Shown one piece after another: positions 23,155-35,060 of a stretch of DNA of 64,000 nucleotides (position 1 is the stretch's first letter; the number at the start of each line of letters is the position of its first letter). The DNA is from Phoronis australis (lineage: Eukaryota; Phoronida; Phoronidae): NCBI GenBank assembly GCA_002633005.1, contig NMRA01000155.1, positions 581,536 to 645,535 on the forward strand, read 5' to 3'. A program made the translations under genes and the position numbers. The notes under the pieces were generated by a model, which did not search any database, was not told the origin of the DNA, and saw nothing but the letters and a program-made list of their open reading frames with translations.

Positions 23155-23960
23155 CTGCAAGAGTCAAGGGGAACAAATTAATGACCTTCTTAATTAATTC
23201 TGAAATGGCTCAGAAAATTTTAAAGGATGGAATATAGACAAATGAATACAATACGGGCATGTTTGTAAACCAATACGATGATTGACTTCAATTAAATTAA
23301 AAAAGCGAACAGTATGTTTGGTTTTGCCAACTTCAGTCAAGTTCATGACGTTAACGCCATTTCTCTCAAGCATCTCATTCATTTATACGATTTGGTTAAT
23401 TCATGCAACCCAGTATCTACCTTTAACCTCAACTATATCTTCAATAATTGGCGAATTGATGTTGCAAAGCGTAGTATGTTTTGACGTATCTATCTTCATT
23501 GGCGATCTTTTTAATTATTATGCAACATTTAATTATTTTGAATAGCATATTAACACGCACTGGCGATCTACGTAATTCCTCACGACAGTCATGATGTATT
23601 TATAACGGAAAAAATTACAGAACTTTCCAACATGAAAACTCGAAATTTATCGCATTGTCGTACATCCGAATTGGCATTATCTTAGCGTAGAAACAAAGTG
23701 TAGCTGACATAACGGAACTGTTTAACACCTCATGGAGAACTATTAGTCCTGCTCAATATTCCAGGCCATTCACGCCAATACCGGTCAAAGGCATTTTACA
23801 GAGTATTTGCAATAAAACATGTTTCATATAAATAAAAGCTACCAATCATATATTGGAAAATTGTTTTGATCGGCTAATTTGGTGCATGAACTTCGTTTTG
23901 TGTCATTGGAATATAGACAATCCCTCACGCTGTTCTCGTTTCATGAGAAACAAATTAAGA
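23155..23960. other. Upstream region of the NWD-like gene
   Basis: A/T-rich sequence with no supportable exon. It would contain the promoter and perhaps a non-coding first exon of the minus-strand NWD-like gene, but I see no clear promoter element. Confidence 0.4.
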
Positions 23961-23963
23961 GTG

Positions 23964-25971
23964 ACTCCATATAAAAACCAACAGGTAGAGTCTATACCCA
24001 AAATCACCGATTTTTTTGAAACTTAGCACATGAGTTTGGTTTGTTGAGAAGTAGAAAAACCTCACTTTTTAAGAATTTTCATTCATTATTTTTCTTTTTA
24101 TGACCTGTGCCTCCATTTTGCAACAAAATTGGGCGTCGAAGTAGGCATGTTTGAATGCATTTTACAGCATGTATGATACGGTCAAAACAAATGAATAATA
24201 CCAATTGAAAGGGCAATGGCTGAATAATTTAATGGCATTACTTTCAAAATCCATTTTTAAATTTATACGTTTTGAATTTGTGAGGCAAAAACGGCTATTT
24301 TTCAGGTTTTCACTGAAGCCATTTTCGGCCACATTTGGCACTCTGTAGCAGCCATAACGCACCTTTCCTGAAATTGAATTTATAATAATTTGTTTAGTCA
24401 TTCCTAACCTGTTCATAATCTAAAATAAAAAATCTTGCCTCTAATGTAGTTTTTGCATACGAAGCATTATACGAACTGCACTTCGTCCTTTTGCATGTTC
24501 TCAGTTGCCTCTGCTTCCAATAGGGGGCTCTTGGAACATATAATTAGCTTGCGAAACACGACATNNNNNNNNNNNNNNNNNNNNNNNNNNNNNNNNNNNN
24601 NNNNNNNNNNNNNNNNNNNNNNNNNNNNNNNNNNNNNNNNNNNNNNNNNNNNNNNNNNNNNNNNNNNNNNNNNNNNNNNNNNNNNNNNNNNNNNNNNNNN
24701 NNNNNNNNNNNNNNNNNNNNNNNNNNNNNNNNNNNNNNNNNNNNNNNNNNNNNNNNNNNNNNNNNNNNNNNNNNNNNNNNNNNNNNNNNNNNNNNNNNNN
24801 NNNNNNNNNNNNNNNNNNNNNNNNNNNNNNNNNNNNNNNNNNNNNNNNNNNNNNNNNNNNNNNNNNNNNNNNNNNNNNNNNNNNNNNNNNNNNNNNNNNN
24901 NNNNNNNNNNNNNNNNNNNNNNNNNNNNNNNNNNNNNNNNNNNNNNNNNNNNNNNNNNNNNNNNNNNNNNNNNNNNNNNNNNNNNNNNNNNNNNNNNNNN
25001 NNNNNNNNNNNNNNNNNNNNNNNNNNNNNNNNNNNNNNNNNNNNNNNNNNNNNNNNNNNNNNNNNNNNNNNNNNNNNNNNNNNNNNNNNNNNNNNNNNNN
25101 NNNNNNNNNNNNNNNNNNNNNNNNNNNNNNNNNNNNNNNNNNNNNNNNNNNNNNNNNNNNNNNNNNNNNNNNNNNNNNNNNNNNNNNNNNNNNNNNNNNN
25201 NNNNNNNNNNNNNNNNNNNNNNNNNNNNNNNNNNNNNNNNNNNNNNNNNNNNNNNNNNNNNNNNNNNNNNNNNNNNNNNNNNNNNNNNNNNNNNNNNNNN
25301 NNNNNNNNNNNNNNNNNNNNNNNNNNNNNNNNNNNNNNNNNNNNNNNNNNNNNNNNNNNNNNNNNNNNNNNNNNNNNNNNNNNNNNNNNNNNNNNNNNNN
25401 NNNNNNNNNNNNNNNNNNNNNNNNNNNNNNNNNNNNNNNNNNNNNNNNNNNNNNNNNNNNNNNNNNNNNNNNNNNNNNNNNNNNNNNNNNNNNNNNNNNN
25501 NNNNNNNNNNNNNNNNNNNNNNNNNNNNNNNNNNNNNNNNNNNNNNNNTAAGGCTACAAGGTGTTTTATGGCAGTAAGAAGGTCACAAAAATGGCCACTA
25601 AAATTAGCCCCAAAAAGTGGTCTGTGGATTATCTCCCCTGTCTAGCACAAAACTGTTAGATTTTAATAAATGGCACAGAATTATGCACAGTATACGTTGA
25701 TTATTTCAGCCACCAAAATATAGCTTTTGATCTATTTTGTATGTTACTCATTTTTGTTGCTGAAAACATGCGATTTTTGAGACAGCTAATTTTCCCAATT
25801 GTGCCAATTTGTGTTATCATGCTCCAGCGGGGAAATTAGGGGTCATTGAGTGCACAAAATTTGGCATTTGAGTTTTTGTTAGGATACCTACCCATGAACA
25901 AAAAATGAAGTTGTTTTAAATTTTGACGTATAGACTGATTTTTGAAAATCTACTGGTTTTTATATGGACTG
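23964..25971. mobile_element. Possible TIR element spanning the assembly gap
   Basis: Left CCATATAAAAACCAACAGGT followed by GAGTCTATA is matched in reverse complement by sequence near 25925-25968, which contains TATAGACTG and TACTGGTTTTTATATGG. The ends agree over about 35 bases with one insertion. The middle 984 bases are N, so length, coding capacity and target duplication cannot be judged. Confidence 0.4.
24565..25548. other. Assembly gap (984 N)
   Basis: Continuous run of N. An open frame reported through it has no meaning. Confidence 0.99.
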
Positions 25972-28131
25972 CCTCTTAATATTCACAAGTTCCATATTAA
26001 CACTTTCAATTTTTGCTTTGCGTGTCCTTTCAAAAATACAAAAATTGACTTTGTTGAATGCAACTCATTCATACACGTTGCTACAGTCGTATTTTGTGTT
26101 GCTCTCCGGTTGCCACAAGGAGTGGTTGACATCCGGCTTACCTCTTGTATCAGCACGCCCACGCCCCAGAAACTGCAGACTAATTAATTAACGTGTACAT
26201 GTAGGTCACTTGAGAAATTGTTTTTTTGAGATTTCACATTTTACATCAAACGGAATTTAGTTATGTAATTGATATCGTTATTGTTCAGTGAATGTAAAAT
26301 TATCTTTCTTTTTGCTAACGACCAAACAGTGGTCACATGACCCAATTAGACCAGATTAGTATTAAGTGGAAAATGAGATTCTTGAGGCGTTCTACTTTCA
26401 GAAAATGTAAATGAGTTGAATTTTGAAAGCTTTAGTATCTAGACATATCATATTATTCTGTTCTATTGGATGATGCCCACACGACCGTTTGAAGACGTTT
26501 CAAAGTCGCGGTTGAACTACGTGTAGGCCTGCTTGTGGTCTGAATCAGTGGTAGTGCGGGTCAACAAACACGTAACGTAACTATATACTCAGTGATTTAC
26601 AATAAATTGACCTGAGAATTGAGATGCACCAATTCAGTGGTGTACTTATATTTGTTCAGCTTTACATATTGAAGACGTTTTTGTTTATTCATAAAGACAC
26701 TTCGCGCAACTATAATTTGTTTCAACCCAAGATATAATAAATACGAAACCAATTTCAAAATTTGTGACGGACCGTGCTCCTGATTGGCACATGCAGGCAC
26801 TCTTAATTTATTTTTTGTTTTTCTGTGGTGCGATGGTCTTTAGGAACCTGGAATCTTTCGTACATCAGCCCAGCACTCTGACACGAGCACAGATGAGATC
26901 ACTAAGTCGTCTAACACTCAAACGAACTAGTTACAGGCGCGTTGGTAGCCATACATGTACATGTATATCGCTTTGCCGCTGCTAAGCGATGTAATGCGGT
27001 GCACCTGTGTTTGCTATGTCCTCCATGTTCGACCGACATCGACCGCATCCCTGACGATAACAGTTTTACACAGGGCTCCTCAAACTTCAGTGGTCGAGAG
27101 TGGGGCGGCGGTGCCGGTCCCTACTTCAGTATAGGAGGGGGGACACTATCACTTCGTACACACACTCCGGCTATTACTGATTCCATAGGTGTCAATAGTC
27201 AACTAAGAGTCGGGCAATCTGTGCTAATGCGTGGGCACGACCTCTGCAGTGGTCCGTCGACCTATTACATTCTTCAGTTGAGGGTAGAAAGTTTACGTTA
27301 CCATGGCTACAAGATGGGGATTAATCTGCGCCACTATGAATAAGTGGTACCTGAAAATCACATGTATCTCTCACTTCGTCACCTCGTCGGTTGGATGTGG
27401 ATATCCACACTCACGATATTATGTACCTGTAACTGATGTGGTCGATTCTTGTTCGGTAACGTCCTATTCGCCGGGCGTAATGTCCGTCTCTCACTCCTGT
27501 TCAGCCATGAGCATAGATATACCGGCTACAAACCAACTCGTTGATATTACTCCGTATCTGAGCGACAATCATGTTGTGACCTTATCTTTCAAAACCCACA
27601 ATCCCATTCGTCAATATCAGCTCGTTCCAGGTCAGAACTAATTGATCGCTAAGTAGCTCAGACAGTCATGAATATTGTGATGAGCTCTGAAAGTCCATTG
27701 ATCAAGCTAACAATTCCATCCAATCATAACGCGGGAAAAAATAATTGGCTTTCACCGTAGTCTTTTGTAACGTTAATAGCACTGAAGTTCATAGTTTTAA
27801 GTCACACTTTGGCTGATTTGCAATCAAGGATGTATGCAGAGAACAGGGCATCGACAGACTTAAGCACAAAATCTACATAGATAAGCACAATGTAAAAAAT
27901 CATCTCCTGTATAAGTGGTCACGAATTTTTCTATTTCTATTTTCTTCATAATAGTGCGAGTTAAATGTGGAACGCTGTGTCGGTGAGGGCAGACTTGCAA
28001 AAACTCTCATGGCATTGACGGCAACTTAAGAGCTCGATAGTTTCTCATTTAATCCTTATCATGTGGACAACCAGTGGACATAGGACTTTCAAATGTAGCC
28101 GAATTCGCGATACCGGAGGTATTTTTTCTCA
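25972..28131. other. Intergenic region with two overlapping ORFs of unknown nature
   Basis: Plus-strand frames 26942-27343 (133 codons) and 27303-27641 (112 codons) overlap in different frames. The stretch looks more GC-rich than its surroundings. Pieces such as GPYFSIGGGTLSLRTH and QLVDITPYLSDNHVVTLSF look like beta-strand-rich protein, but I do not recognise a family. They could be one gene broken by a frameshift, two exons, or mobile-element remains. The flanks (25972-26900 and 27650-28131) show nothing. Confidence 0.3.
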
Positions 28132-28149
28132 CCCCCCCCCCCCCCCCCN
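28132..28149. repeat. Poly-C tract ending at an N
   Basis: Seventeen C in a row followed by N at 28149, probably a sequencing limit. It has no assigned function. Confidence 0.9.
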
Positions 28150-28369
28150 CCACCATGGGTGCTGTAAGTGTGAAAAGTGGTGCTTTCAAGTTATTGGAGG
28201 CGTCTATTGTCTTGGGACGTTGTAGCGTACTGTAATTACACGTCGATTGTCTGCTGAAGTAACGGGCAGGGAATATTCCCGTTGCAACAATGTAAACCAA
28301 ACAATGTAAACCAAGGTTGGTTATAATGAAGTCATGCAACAAGGATGACACAAACGGTCACATGGCGTG

Positions 28370-28900
28370 GGAATCGAATCTCATGTCTGGGGATTGGGAT
28401 GCCACAGACGACTCGGATGCTGAAGCTGCCATGGGGACAAGATCTTCGAAAATATGTATTTTCCAAAGTATTTTATTAGACAATTTCTCTTTTGACCACT
28501 TATAGAGTTACCATTTCATGCGCGCACCCAGGGGGGCTCGGGGGGCTCGAAGGCGAAGTGGGTAAAAAGGGTCCGCCTCAGAGAAACAAGAAATCCGAGA
28601 AAAAGAGACAAAACGTCCACTGAAGCACATGTGGTACCCCGTTTGTTTTGGTCTTCCCGCTTTTTTGTTTGCAATAGGTCCACTTTTTCAGAGATTCTAG
28701 CCCCCCCCCCATATTAAAGGCTGGGTGCGCGTGCATTTTGTGTTGCAGTTATGTATTCGTTGTTCTTGATAAACATGTTCACTGCGAAAGCGCGATTCCC
28801 GCCCACGGCCCTTTTTATTTTGGAAACTTGACAATGCAGGAAAGAAAACGGGCATTAAGGCCTATATGTACATTTCGAAAATAAAATTTCATTTTCTGTC
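28370..28900. repeat. Segment duplicated at 34120-34442, interrupted here by a MITE
   Basis: Shared landmarks in the same orientation are TCTGGGGATT, TTTTCCAAAGTATT / TTTTCTAAAGTATG, GTTGTTCT(T/C)GAT, AGCGCGATT and TGTACATTTCGAAAATAAAA. The second copy lacks the element at 28517-28733. No coding function is evident in either. Confidence 0.6.
28517..28733. mobile_element. MITE, CATGCGCGCACCC ends, 217 bases, 5-base target duplication
   Basis: Starts CATGCGCGCACCCAG and ends CTGGGTGCGCGTG, flanked by CATTT on both sides (28512-28516 and 28734-28738). The paralogous segment near 34230-34300 has no insertion, which supports the boundaries. Confidence 0.7.
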
Positions 28901-29606
28901 TTTGCGTTATCTGTCTAACAAACCAATTAATGTGCGGTGCTGTAGTCGGTGGTAAAATTAGAGGTAAGTAGGCGCCCAAAGGCCATCGTATCACCTTGAG
29001 CATTGAACGTAACTTACGGTGCTTAAGCGCTACGTTCAAATGCCAAAAGGTGTTGGCTGTGCCTGCGCCTACGCCCCACTACAGCTCTGCCCACTACAGC
29101 ACTGCTATGTGCCATTTCCCCGTATCCTGTTGTTCAAGTAGGATCTAGTGTCAAGTTACTGGATACACTGAGGGCTCACATGTCATGGTCCTCTTTTAGT
29201 GGGAGTTCTGGAGGTGCATTACTTAATGTCGACTGCAACGAGTTTTGATCACATTCTGTAACAATAGGCCCAAAAACGTCGTAACAGCAATGTGAAAAGA
29301 TGTGACAACTCCATTATTTCACTTTAACCAGTCGGTAAAAGCGATGGTACTTTGGATTTCCTTTGGTTTCACAGTTTTATCCGGGGCTCTCAGTCTACTG
29401 GGATCTTACAACTAGCCTATGTACATTTGTACTTTGTTACACGTCATGATGAGGTTCTTGTCGATACCAGAATAGGCTTGCTGTAAAACTAAGAGTTGCA
29501 AGGTTTTCATCGAGCTGGCTGGAAATGAACTTTTTCACATAAAATCTGGGTTCAAATGTGCGAAGACGAGTCCATAAGTCTTTCAGAATTATGGGATAAT
29601 TCTAAA

Positions 29607-30432
29607 GAATCCTCGACCCCACACCCCATGACCCCCTTGACCCACGACTCACAGCCCACTCGACCCACGACATGTGCCAATAAATGAATCTTAGCGATTT
29701 TTACAGACATTTCATAATCATATTACGTAGAGTGACTTTCCCATAAGACTTACCTACTCGCGAATTTGCTTTGACTCAAGCCTGGTGCTTAAAAACACAA
29801 AGTGACGTGAGAATGTGATCTGAGGTAACGAATTGGGAGCGTGCCGCTATCGTTGTCACCGCGGAAATAGTTACAGGAGCGGCAACCAATGGCCCAGTTC
29901 TACTATTTTTATAGGGAGAGAGTACGTTAAAGGGAATGTACATACTTAATTTTACATTTTTATTATTTTTTCTTGTTGTATACTCGTTTACGATATACTC
30001 CATGTAATGATGAGATATTTTTTAGTTGACAGTCAGTTTTTCAAACGGTATTAAATAAAAATTTTACTGATATCATATTTGTCGGTTCCGTGCACTCTCC
30101 AAAAAAGCTTGAATCTACCATTGACTGGAGAGCAGACGAGACAATTACACTCTGCCAGGAAAGACCTTTGTAACGTTTGGAGATGTAGGTCTTCGATTTG
30201 ATTTGGCTGTTTTTTTTTCTGTTTTGGCTTTCAAATTTGCCGAATCAACTCTCTTAATTGCAAAAGCAGCTAGAGAAAAGCCAGTCGAGCTTACGGTCAG
30301 ACTCATTGGCCCTGCAACTAAGCGCTTGTTCCATGTTCATATCTAGTCGATTTTGTGTAGGTCGAGGGGGTTGTGGGCCGTGGGTCGATTAGGAGGGGTC
30401 GTGAGGTGTGGGGGTCGAGGGGGCTTAGAATC
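29607..30432. repeat. Inverted pair of CGACCC-rich arms about 700 bases apart
   Basis: The left arm at 29607-29672 is rich in CTCGACCC and CCACGAC. The right arm at 30360-30432 reads as its approximate reverse complement (GGGTCGAGG, GTGGGTCG), each next to a GAATCC or GGATTC. It may be the ends of a decayed element. No gene lies between. Confidence 0.35.
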
Positions 30433-30868
30433 CAGCATCATGGCGCGATTCAACTGCTCTGCCCTTCGCCGTGACGACTCACAGAGACACACAACGAAAG
30501 AAGATGAAATATTTGAAGTCTATCTTTGTACAAAATTGTTTTAAAAGTAATAAAATAAATGGTGTTGCTAAATTCTCCATCCGTTTTTGCTGCGTACGCC
30601 CCCAGTCTGCGATGTGCAAAACATTTCTTCATGTAGTGTGAAATGACGCCAATGGCACGACGTGGAGTTAGGATTGACAATGAGCTATGTGCACGTTAAA
30701 ACATTACATGTCGAAGTCGAGAAACAATTATTATTGCAGTCTTGCAGATAAAAAAATTGACACTCTTTCACTGCCGGATTTCCCGATTGTGCAGACCGCA
30801 ATGCGGGGTTCAGTACTACACACCGGCTATATTAACTCTGGGTAGCACTGTTGGGGTTTGCAGAGCAT

Positions 30869-33358
30869 TGATACGCCGTAAAATGTAACAACTGTTATCA
30901 TTGTTACATTTTACGTAGTTGTTACATTTCACGTCGAACGAACATGCGAGAAATGTACTATTGTTACATTTTACGAAACCCACTTCATATTGCAAAGAAA
31001 ATGACCATAATCACGAACAAGTGCTATCTAACGCGGCTGGGGTTACTGGAGTATTTTTAGAAGAGGAGTGCCGCCCGAAAATTTTGAATACCTACCCGTT
31101 TAGAGAGTAGGTTCGAAAGAAAAGTGTGAAAAAAACACCCTTTTGGGCTGTTCTTTTGGTATACATCTTCTCTAGGAATGACACGGGCTGACATGACATG
31201 AACTTGGATACCTATTATCGTTTTTTTAATATTACATTACTATCACTACTGTTACTACTATTAATACTTTTATTGCTATCACAAGTAGTACTCGTTATGA
31301 TCGTTTTTGATATCGTTATTAATATTAATATTTTTAAATTTATTTATTGAGGCCACAATACATGTTTAGCAAAGTGCTAATACATGATGGTCCTCAAAGA
31401 TTTTAAAATTATATCATTTATAGTTCAATGTTGTCATTGGACAAGTGTTGTTCCAAAAGGATATTAAAGGGGGTCCTGTGTTCAGCTTTAACGATATTGT
31501 GAGGAGCGTCTTGACAGCTGTGGATGCAGAGTAGGACTAGGGGCCTACTTTTTGGAAACGGAGAGGCTGAGATTTAAAATCTTGTTTAGGCGTGCATCAA
31601 CTTCAAAAATTGATTATTTCTGAACTATCGGCAAGCATTGAAAATATAGCTATATCCATCTGTAGTTTGCCACGAAGAACTAAATTCAGACCGCAAGTCG
31701 CTGACTTGTTGAAAAAATTGCTTGTAAAAGAACTGGGGATCGTTCCACGATGATGAGTAAGTTAAAAATTTGCGTTAAGTTGAACTCTGGAGACAGACAT
31801 TTTTCAAGAACTAATAACGAGTCGGCTGCGGTCTCCGGTTCATTAAAATAGCTGGTAATGGACACACAAAAACCACGCAACGATTTTATGTGGAGAGGAA
31901 CCCAATATTCTTAGAAAAACACAGTGATTTTAACAGCATGATTTGAACTAGGTTTCATTAAAAGTGGATTGCATGGAAAAAACGGCCAACGTCGAAGTCA
32001 GCATTGTTTAATATATACATTTAATGCAATGCATCAAAAGGATTAATATAGTAAATTCCCTTATCTTCGAGCTACAACCCAAAAAGTGGCGCCTCATGAG
32101 ACACGTGACTTCACGTCAATTAATAATGGAATGTCTAATCTTTGTCCTTATTTATATGTACTTTGAACTAACGACTTTTGACCAAATTGCAATTTTAATT
32201 CACATTTTATCTTCAAAGATAATGGAAAGAGAAAGGGCATGTTTTTATAGTCCGAAAGGCCGACTGTCAGCTTTTTTGGACTATTGCCCCTTTAAACTAT
32301 CGACCTAGACCAGGTTTGAGCAAAACGATCATGTTCCTTCAGAGTCCAAATATTTTCTATTACTCCAGCTAGGCATCCCATTTTTATATGTACACGTCAC
32401 GGTTTGACCTGTTGTTACCACCACCACTTCAGACAAGCTTGACATCATAGGAACAATGACATTTCTTTCGTTATTATGCCGCCACTTTTTTAAGCTAATG
32501 GCTCGCCCTTCTCAAAGGCGATATTTTGCTGTTGCTTTGACAAAATCTGTCAACCTGCAGGCAAATAAATGCGTGCTTATATTTTCTTCACCCACAATGT
32601 CTTTAAGAAATTGTTATTCGTAACTCATGTGGTAGACATTATCTGCCGGCATCAGAAACTTTGGTTTTGCTCCTTATGTGTGAAGCAGGGCAATTACTGA
32701 ATTAGCTATGACTCCAAGCCAATAAAGCATTGGCCGAAATAAACCAAACTATAGTGGACTAAAACTGGTGTTTTTGTTCTATCAAATTGGCTTCCGAAAT
32801 TGAACTCTTCCTGAAAATTTTTTGTTATTGTCGTTCGTTCCCGAAGAAATACGATAAATATTAGCCAAATACGATGTCATTGTTGTTCCTACCAAGGGAA
32901 GTGTGCCGCACAACTGGTTTGTGAGCGCCAACAAAAGATGGCAAGAACACTTGAACGATAAAAAACTTGTTACCATCCTGAAAACTCCTGTCGTGTGGAG
33001 TTGAAACTGTACGCTGTACATTTTTGACTATAACATAAAACCGCCCATGTTAAAAAAACATGGAAAGTACATCTATAAAGTCGACCCGGCACATTTGATA
33101 GAAATTCATTCCCACAATCCGAGAAAAATTTCCTCCGTGTGACAAATGCCATGCAAACTCATGAAATATGACGTCGCTTTCGTAAAATGTAACAATGGTA
33201 CATTCCTCGCTTGTGCATTCGACGTAAATTGTAACAATTTCATAAAATGTAACAACTTGTTACATTTTAGGAGAGGCCTAGCAACATAAAATGTAACAAT
33301 GACATAAAATGTAACAATTGTTACATTTTACGAAATTGTTACATTTTACTGCGTATCA
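30869..33358. mobile_element. 2.5-kb DNA-transposon-like element with long palindrome-rich TIRs
   Basis: The ends TGATACGCCGTAAAATGTAA (left) and TGATACGCAGTAAAATGTAA (right, reverse complement) are flanked by GAGCAT on both sides (30863-30868 and 33359-33364). The TIRs run about 113 bases (30869-30981) and about 183 bases (33176-33358). They are built from repeated TAAAATGTAACAA blocks, including a perfect 26-base palindrome at 33305-33330. Only ORFs under 100 codons lie inside and none resembles a transposase, so it appears non-autonomous. A 6-base target duplication is unlike the TA of Tc1/mariner or the 8 bases of hAT. I cannot assign a superfamily. Confidence 0.78.
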
Positions 33359-33516
33359 GAGCATACACTCTTTCATGGCCAAGGATTCAAAGTTATTTTG
33401 GGTCAGAAGGCTAGTTAACAAATCTGGAAATATAATCACCTTTGAGACAGAAGAGCATGAATCAGACAACTAAGTACACGTAGATAAAGCCGAGCGGTGA
33501 CCAACTCGTGGATCTA

Positions 33517-33588
33517 GCCGTGATAGTATAGTGGTTAGTATGCCTCGTTGTGGCCGAGACGACCCCGGTTCGAATCCGGGTCACGGCA
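33517..33588 (+). tRNA. tRNA-His (GTG)
   Basis: 72 bases with acceptor stem GCCGTGA/TCACGGC, discriminator A, A box TAGTATAGTGG, anticodon loop TTGTGGC (anticodon GTG, His) closed by CCTCG/CGAGA-type pairing, and B box GGTTCGAATCC. No CCA is encoded and the G at -1 is not encoded, as is normal for eukaryotic nuclear tRNA-His. It is identical in sequence to the copy at 34845. Confidence 0.97.
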
Positions 33589-33646
33589 GAGTGAATGTGC
33601 TCTGGGCTAACACGCGTGTTTCTTTTTATTTTGGAATACGTAATAC

Positions 33647-33917
33647 ATAGGCCTAGAGGGCCCGTCAAAAGTGGAAGAGCAACAGCGTGAAGTGAGGACA
33701 TATTGAGTAAGCAACTAGCACGCAGAGAAGGGGCTGACCCAGATCGCGGCTTTCCCGGTTTTTTTTTTTTTTTTTTTTTTTTTAGTCCACCGGTAGGTTT
33801 TCCGACGCCCGGCTCCCGCAACTTTGGGCCTGAGCTACGCTTGCAACCGCACTTTGCCCGATTCCCCGAGACAACATGTTGCTCCCCGCCCCTTATGGTA
33901 TCCTAGATCCGCCATTG
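33647..33917. mobile_element. Element related to 17393-17715, reverse orientation, inside the tRNA duplication
   Basis: The right end reads CCTAGATCCGCCATTG, the reverse complement of the family start. It shares the AACATGTTG and CAACTTTGGGCC blocks with the copy at 17393. It contains a run of about 23 T at 33761-33783. The paralogous site downstream of the second tRNA-His gene lacks it, so it inserted after the duplication or was lost from the other copy. No target duplication was found. Confidence 0.6.
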
Positions 33918-34119
33918 TTTCACTCGTTTCTCAAGGCATGCTGTCACTCGAAATTGATTTAGTGGATTTCAGCTTATTGTTTTTTTTGTTTCGTTAATGG
34001 CATACCAGGAAAGATAAATACGTAATCATAATGAAGACACTTAAAACCTAGGATTCCCAGCATACACTCGGTCTAAACGGCGGACCCACCACACACGCGT
34101 ACCCGGCCGTCACAGTGTA

Positions 34120-34442
34120 CACTTGTAAATATTCTCGTCTGGGGATTAAACATGCCATAGGCGTCACTACAGCAACCTTGCGGTCTCGGTTTTGAAAAAA
34201 ATGTCTTTTTCTAAAGTATGGTATTAGGCAGTTTCCCTTTTTGTCACATAATTCCGGAAATGTAGCCGGGGGGCGGTCAATGATTTTTGTGTTGCTTCGT
34301 CCGTAGAATTTGTTGTTCTCGATGAATATGTCCACAATGGAAGCGCGATTTTCGCCCACACGGCCCAATTCATTTTGGAAATGTGACAAGAAATGGTAGA
34401 AAAAGGCTTTTATGTACATTTCGAAAATAAAACACATTTTTC
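34120..34442. repeat. Second copy of the segment at 28370-28900
   Basis: See the shared landmarks listed for the first copy. It sits between the two tRNA-His genes. The minus-strand open frame 34048-34437 covers it but has no recognised domain and is disrupted in the other copy. Confidence 0.6.
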
Positions 34443-34844
34443 ATTCTTTAACATTTGTCAGCAAATCGGCTGACCCGGCACCCAGGCTTATGTATAAGTT
34501 CAGATATCGACTCTGTCATTAGTTTTTGATACCGTCGAAAGAAAATCATTATTGTCATCCAGTAAATCAATAGATCTTCATTCACAGCGGGATATGAGGC
34601 ACTTGTTCAGACTGGACAGAATACGGGGCCTCTACACACGGGAAATCTGAGTAGCATGTTCAACTTTGCAGAGCATTAGACACAGATAGACTAACCTATG
34701 ATGAAAAATTGTTTTGGTCATACGTTTATCTCAGTACTGTAGCAAATCTTGAAATATGATCAAAATTTGAGCCGACTATACTGCAGCATGAATCAAATAA
34801 ATAAATATCTGTAGATGAACATCAATTTACAACTCGCGGATCTA

Positions 34845-34916
34845 GCCGTGATAGTATAGTGGTTAGTATGCCTCGTTGTGGCCGAGACGACCCCGGTTCG
34901 AATCCGGGTCACGGCA
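34845..34916 (+). tRNA. tRNA-His (GTG), second copy
   Basis: Same 72-base sequence as the gene at 33517, with anticodon GTG, intact A and B boxes and discriminator A. Five bases upstream (GATCTA) are also shared. Confidence 0.97.
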
Positions 34917-35060
34917 GCGGCAGAGTCTCACTGGGCAAACACGCGAATTTCTTTTAATTTGGAATACATAATCTTCTTTCGTTCACGGTTTCTCAGTGCA
35001 TGCTGTCACTGGAAATTGATTTAGTGGGATAGACAAATACAATATCATAATAAAGTCACT

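Larger units (their letters stand above)
33500..35060. repeat. Tandem duplication containing the two tRNA-His genes
   Basis: Sequence from 33503 and from 34831 shares CAACTCG(T/C)GGATCTA, the tRNA, AACACGCG, TTTGGAATAC and GCATGCTGTCACT(C/G)GAAATTG. The units are about 1.33 kb apart. The first unit carries the extra element at 33647-33917. Confidence 0.7.

Noticed and set aside
22700-23197. Plus-strand ORF of 165 codons, Ser-rich
   Set aside because: It is the antisense shadow of the acidic-repeat exon of the NWD-like gene, whose minus frame has the start context, splice sites and in-phase junction.
24453-25577. 374-codon ORF
   Set aside because: Almost all of it is N from the assembly gap; only the ends are real bases.
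30869-33358. CRISPR-like or satellite array from the repeated TAAAATGTAACAA blocks
   Set aside because: Blocks occur only in two inverted clusters at the ends of one element with a target duplication; CRISPR arrays are not expected in animal nuclear DNA.
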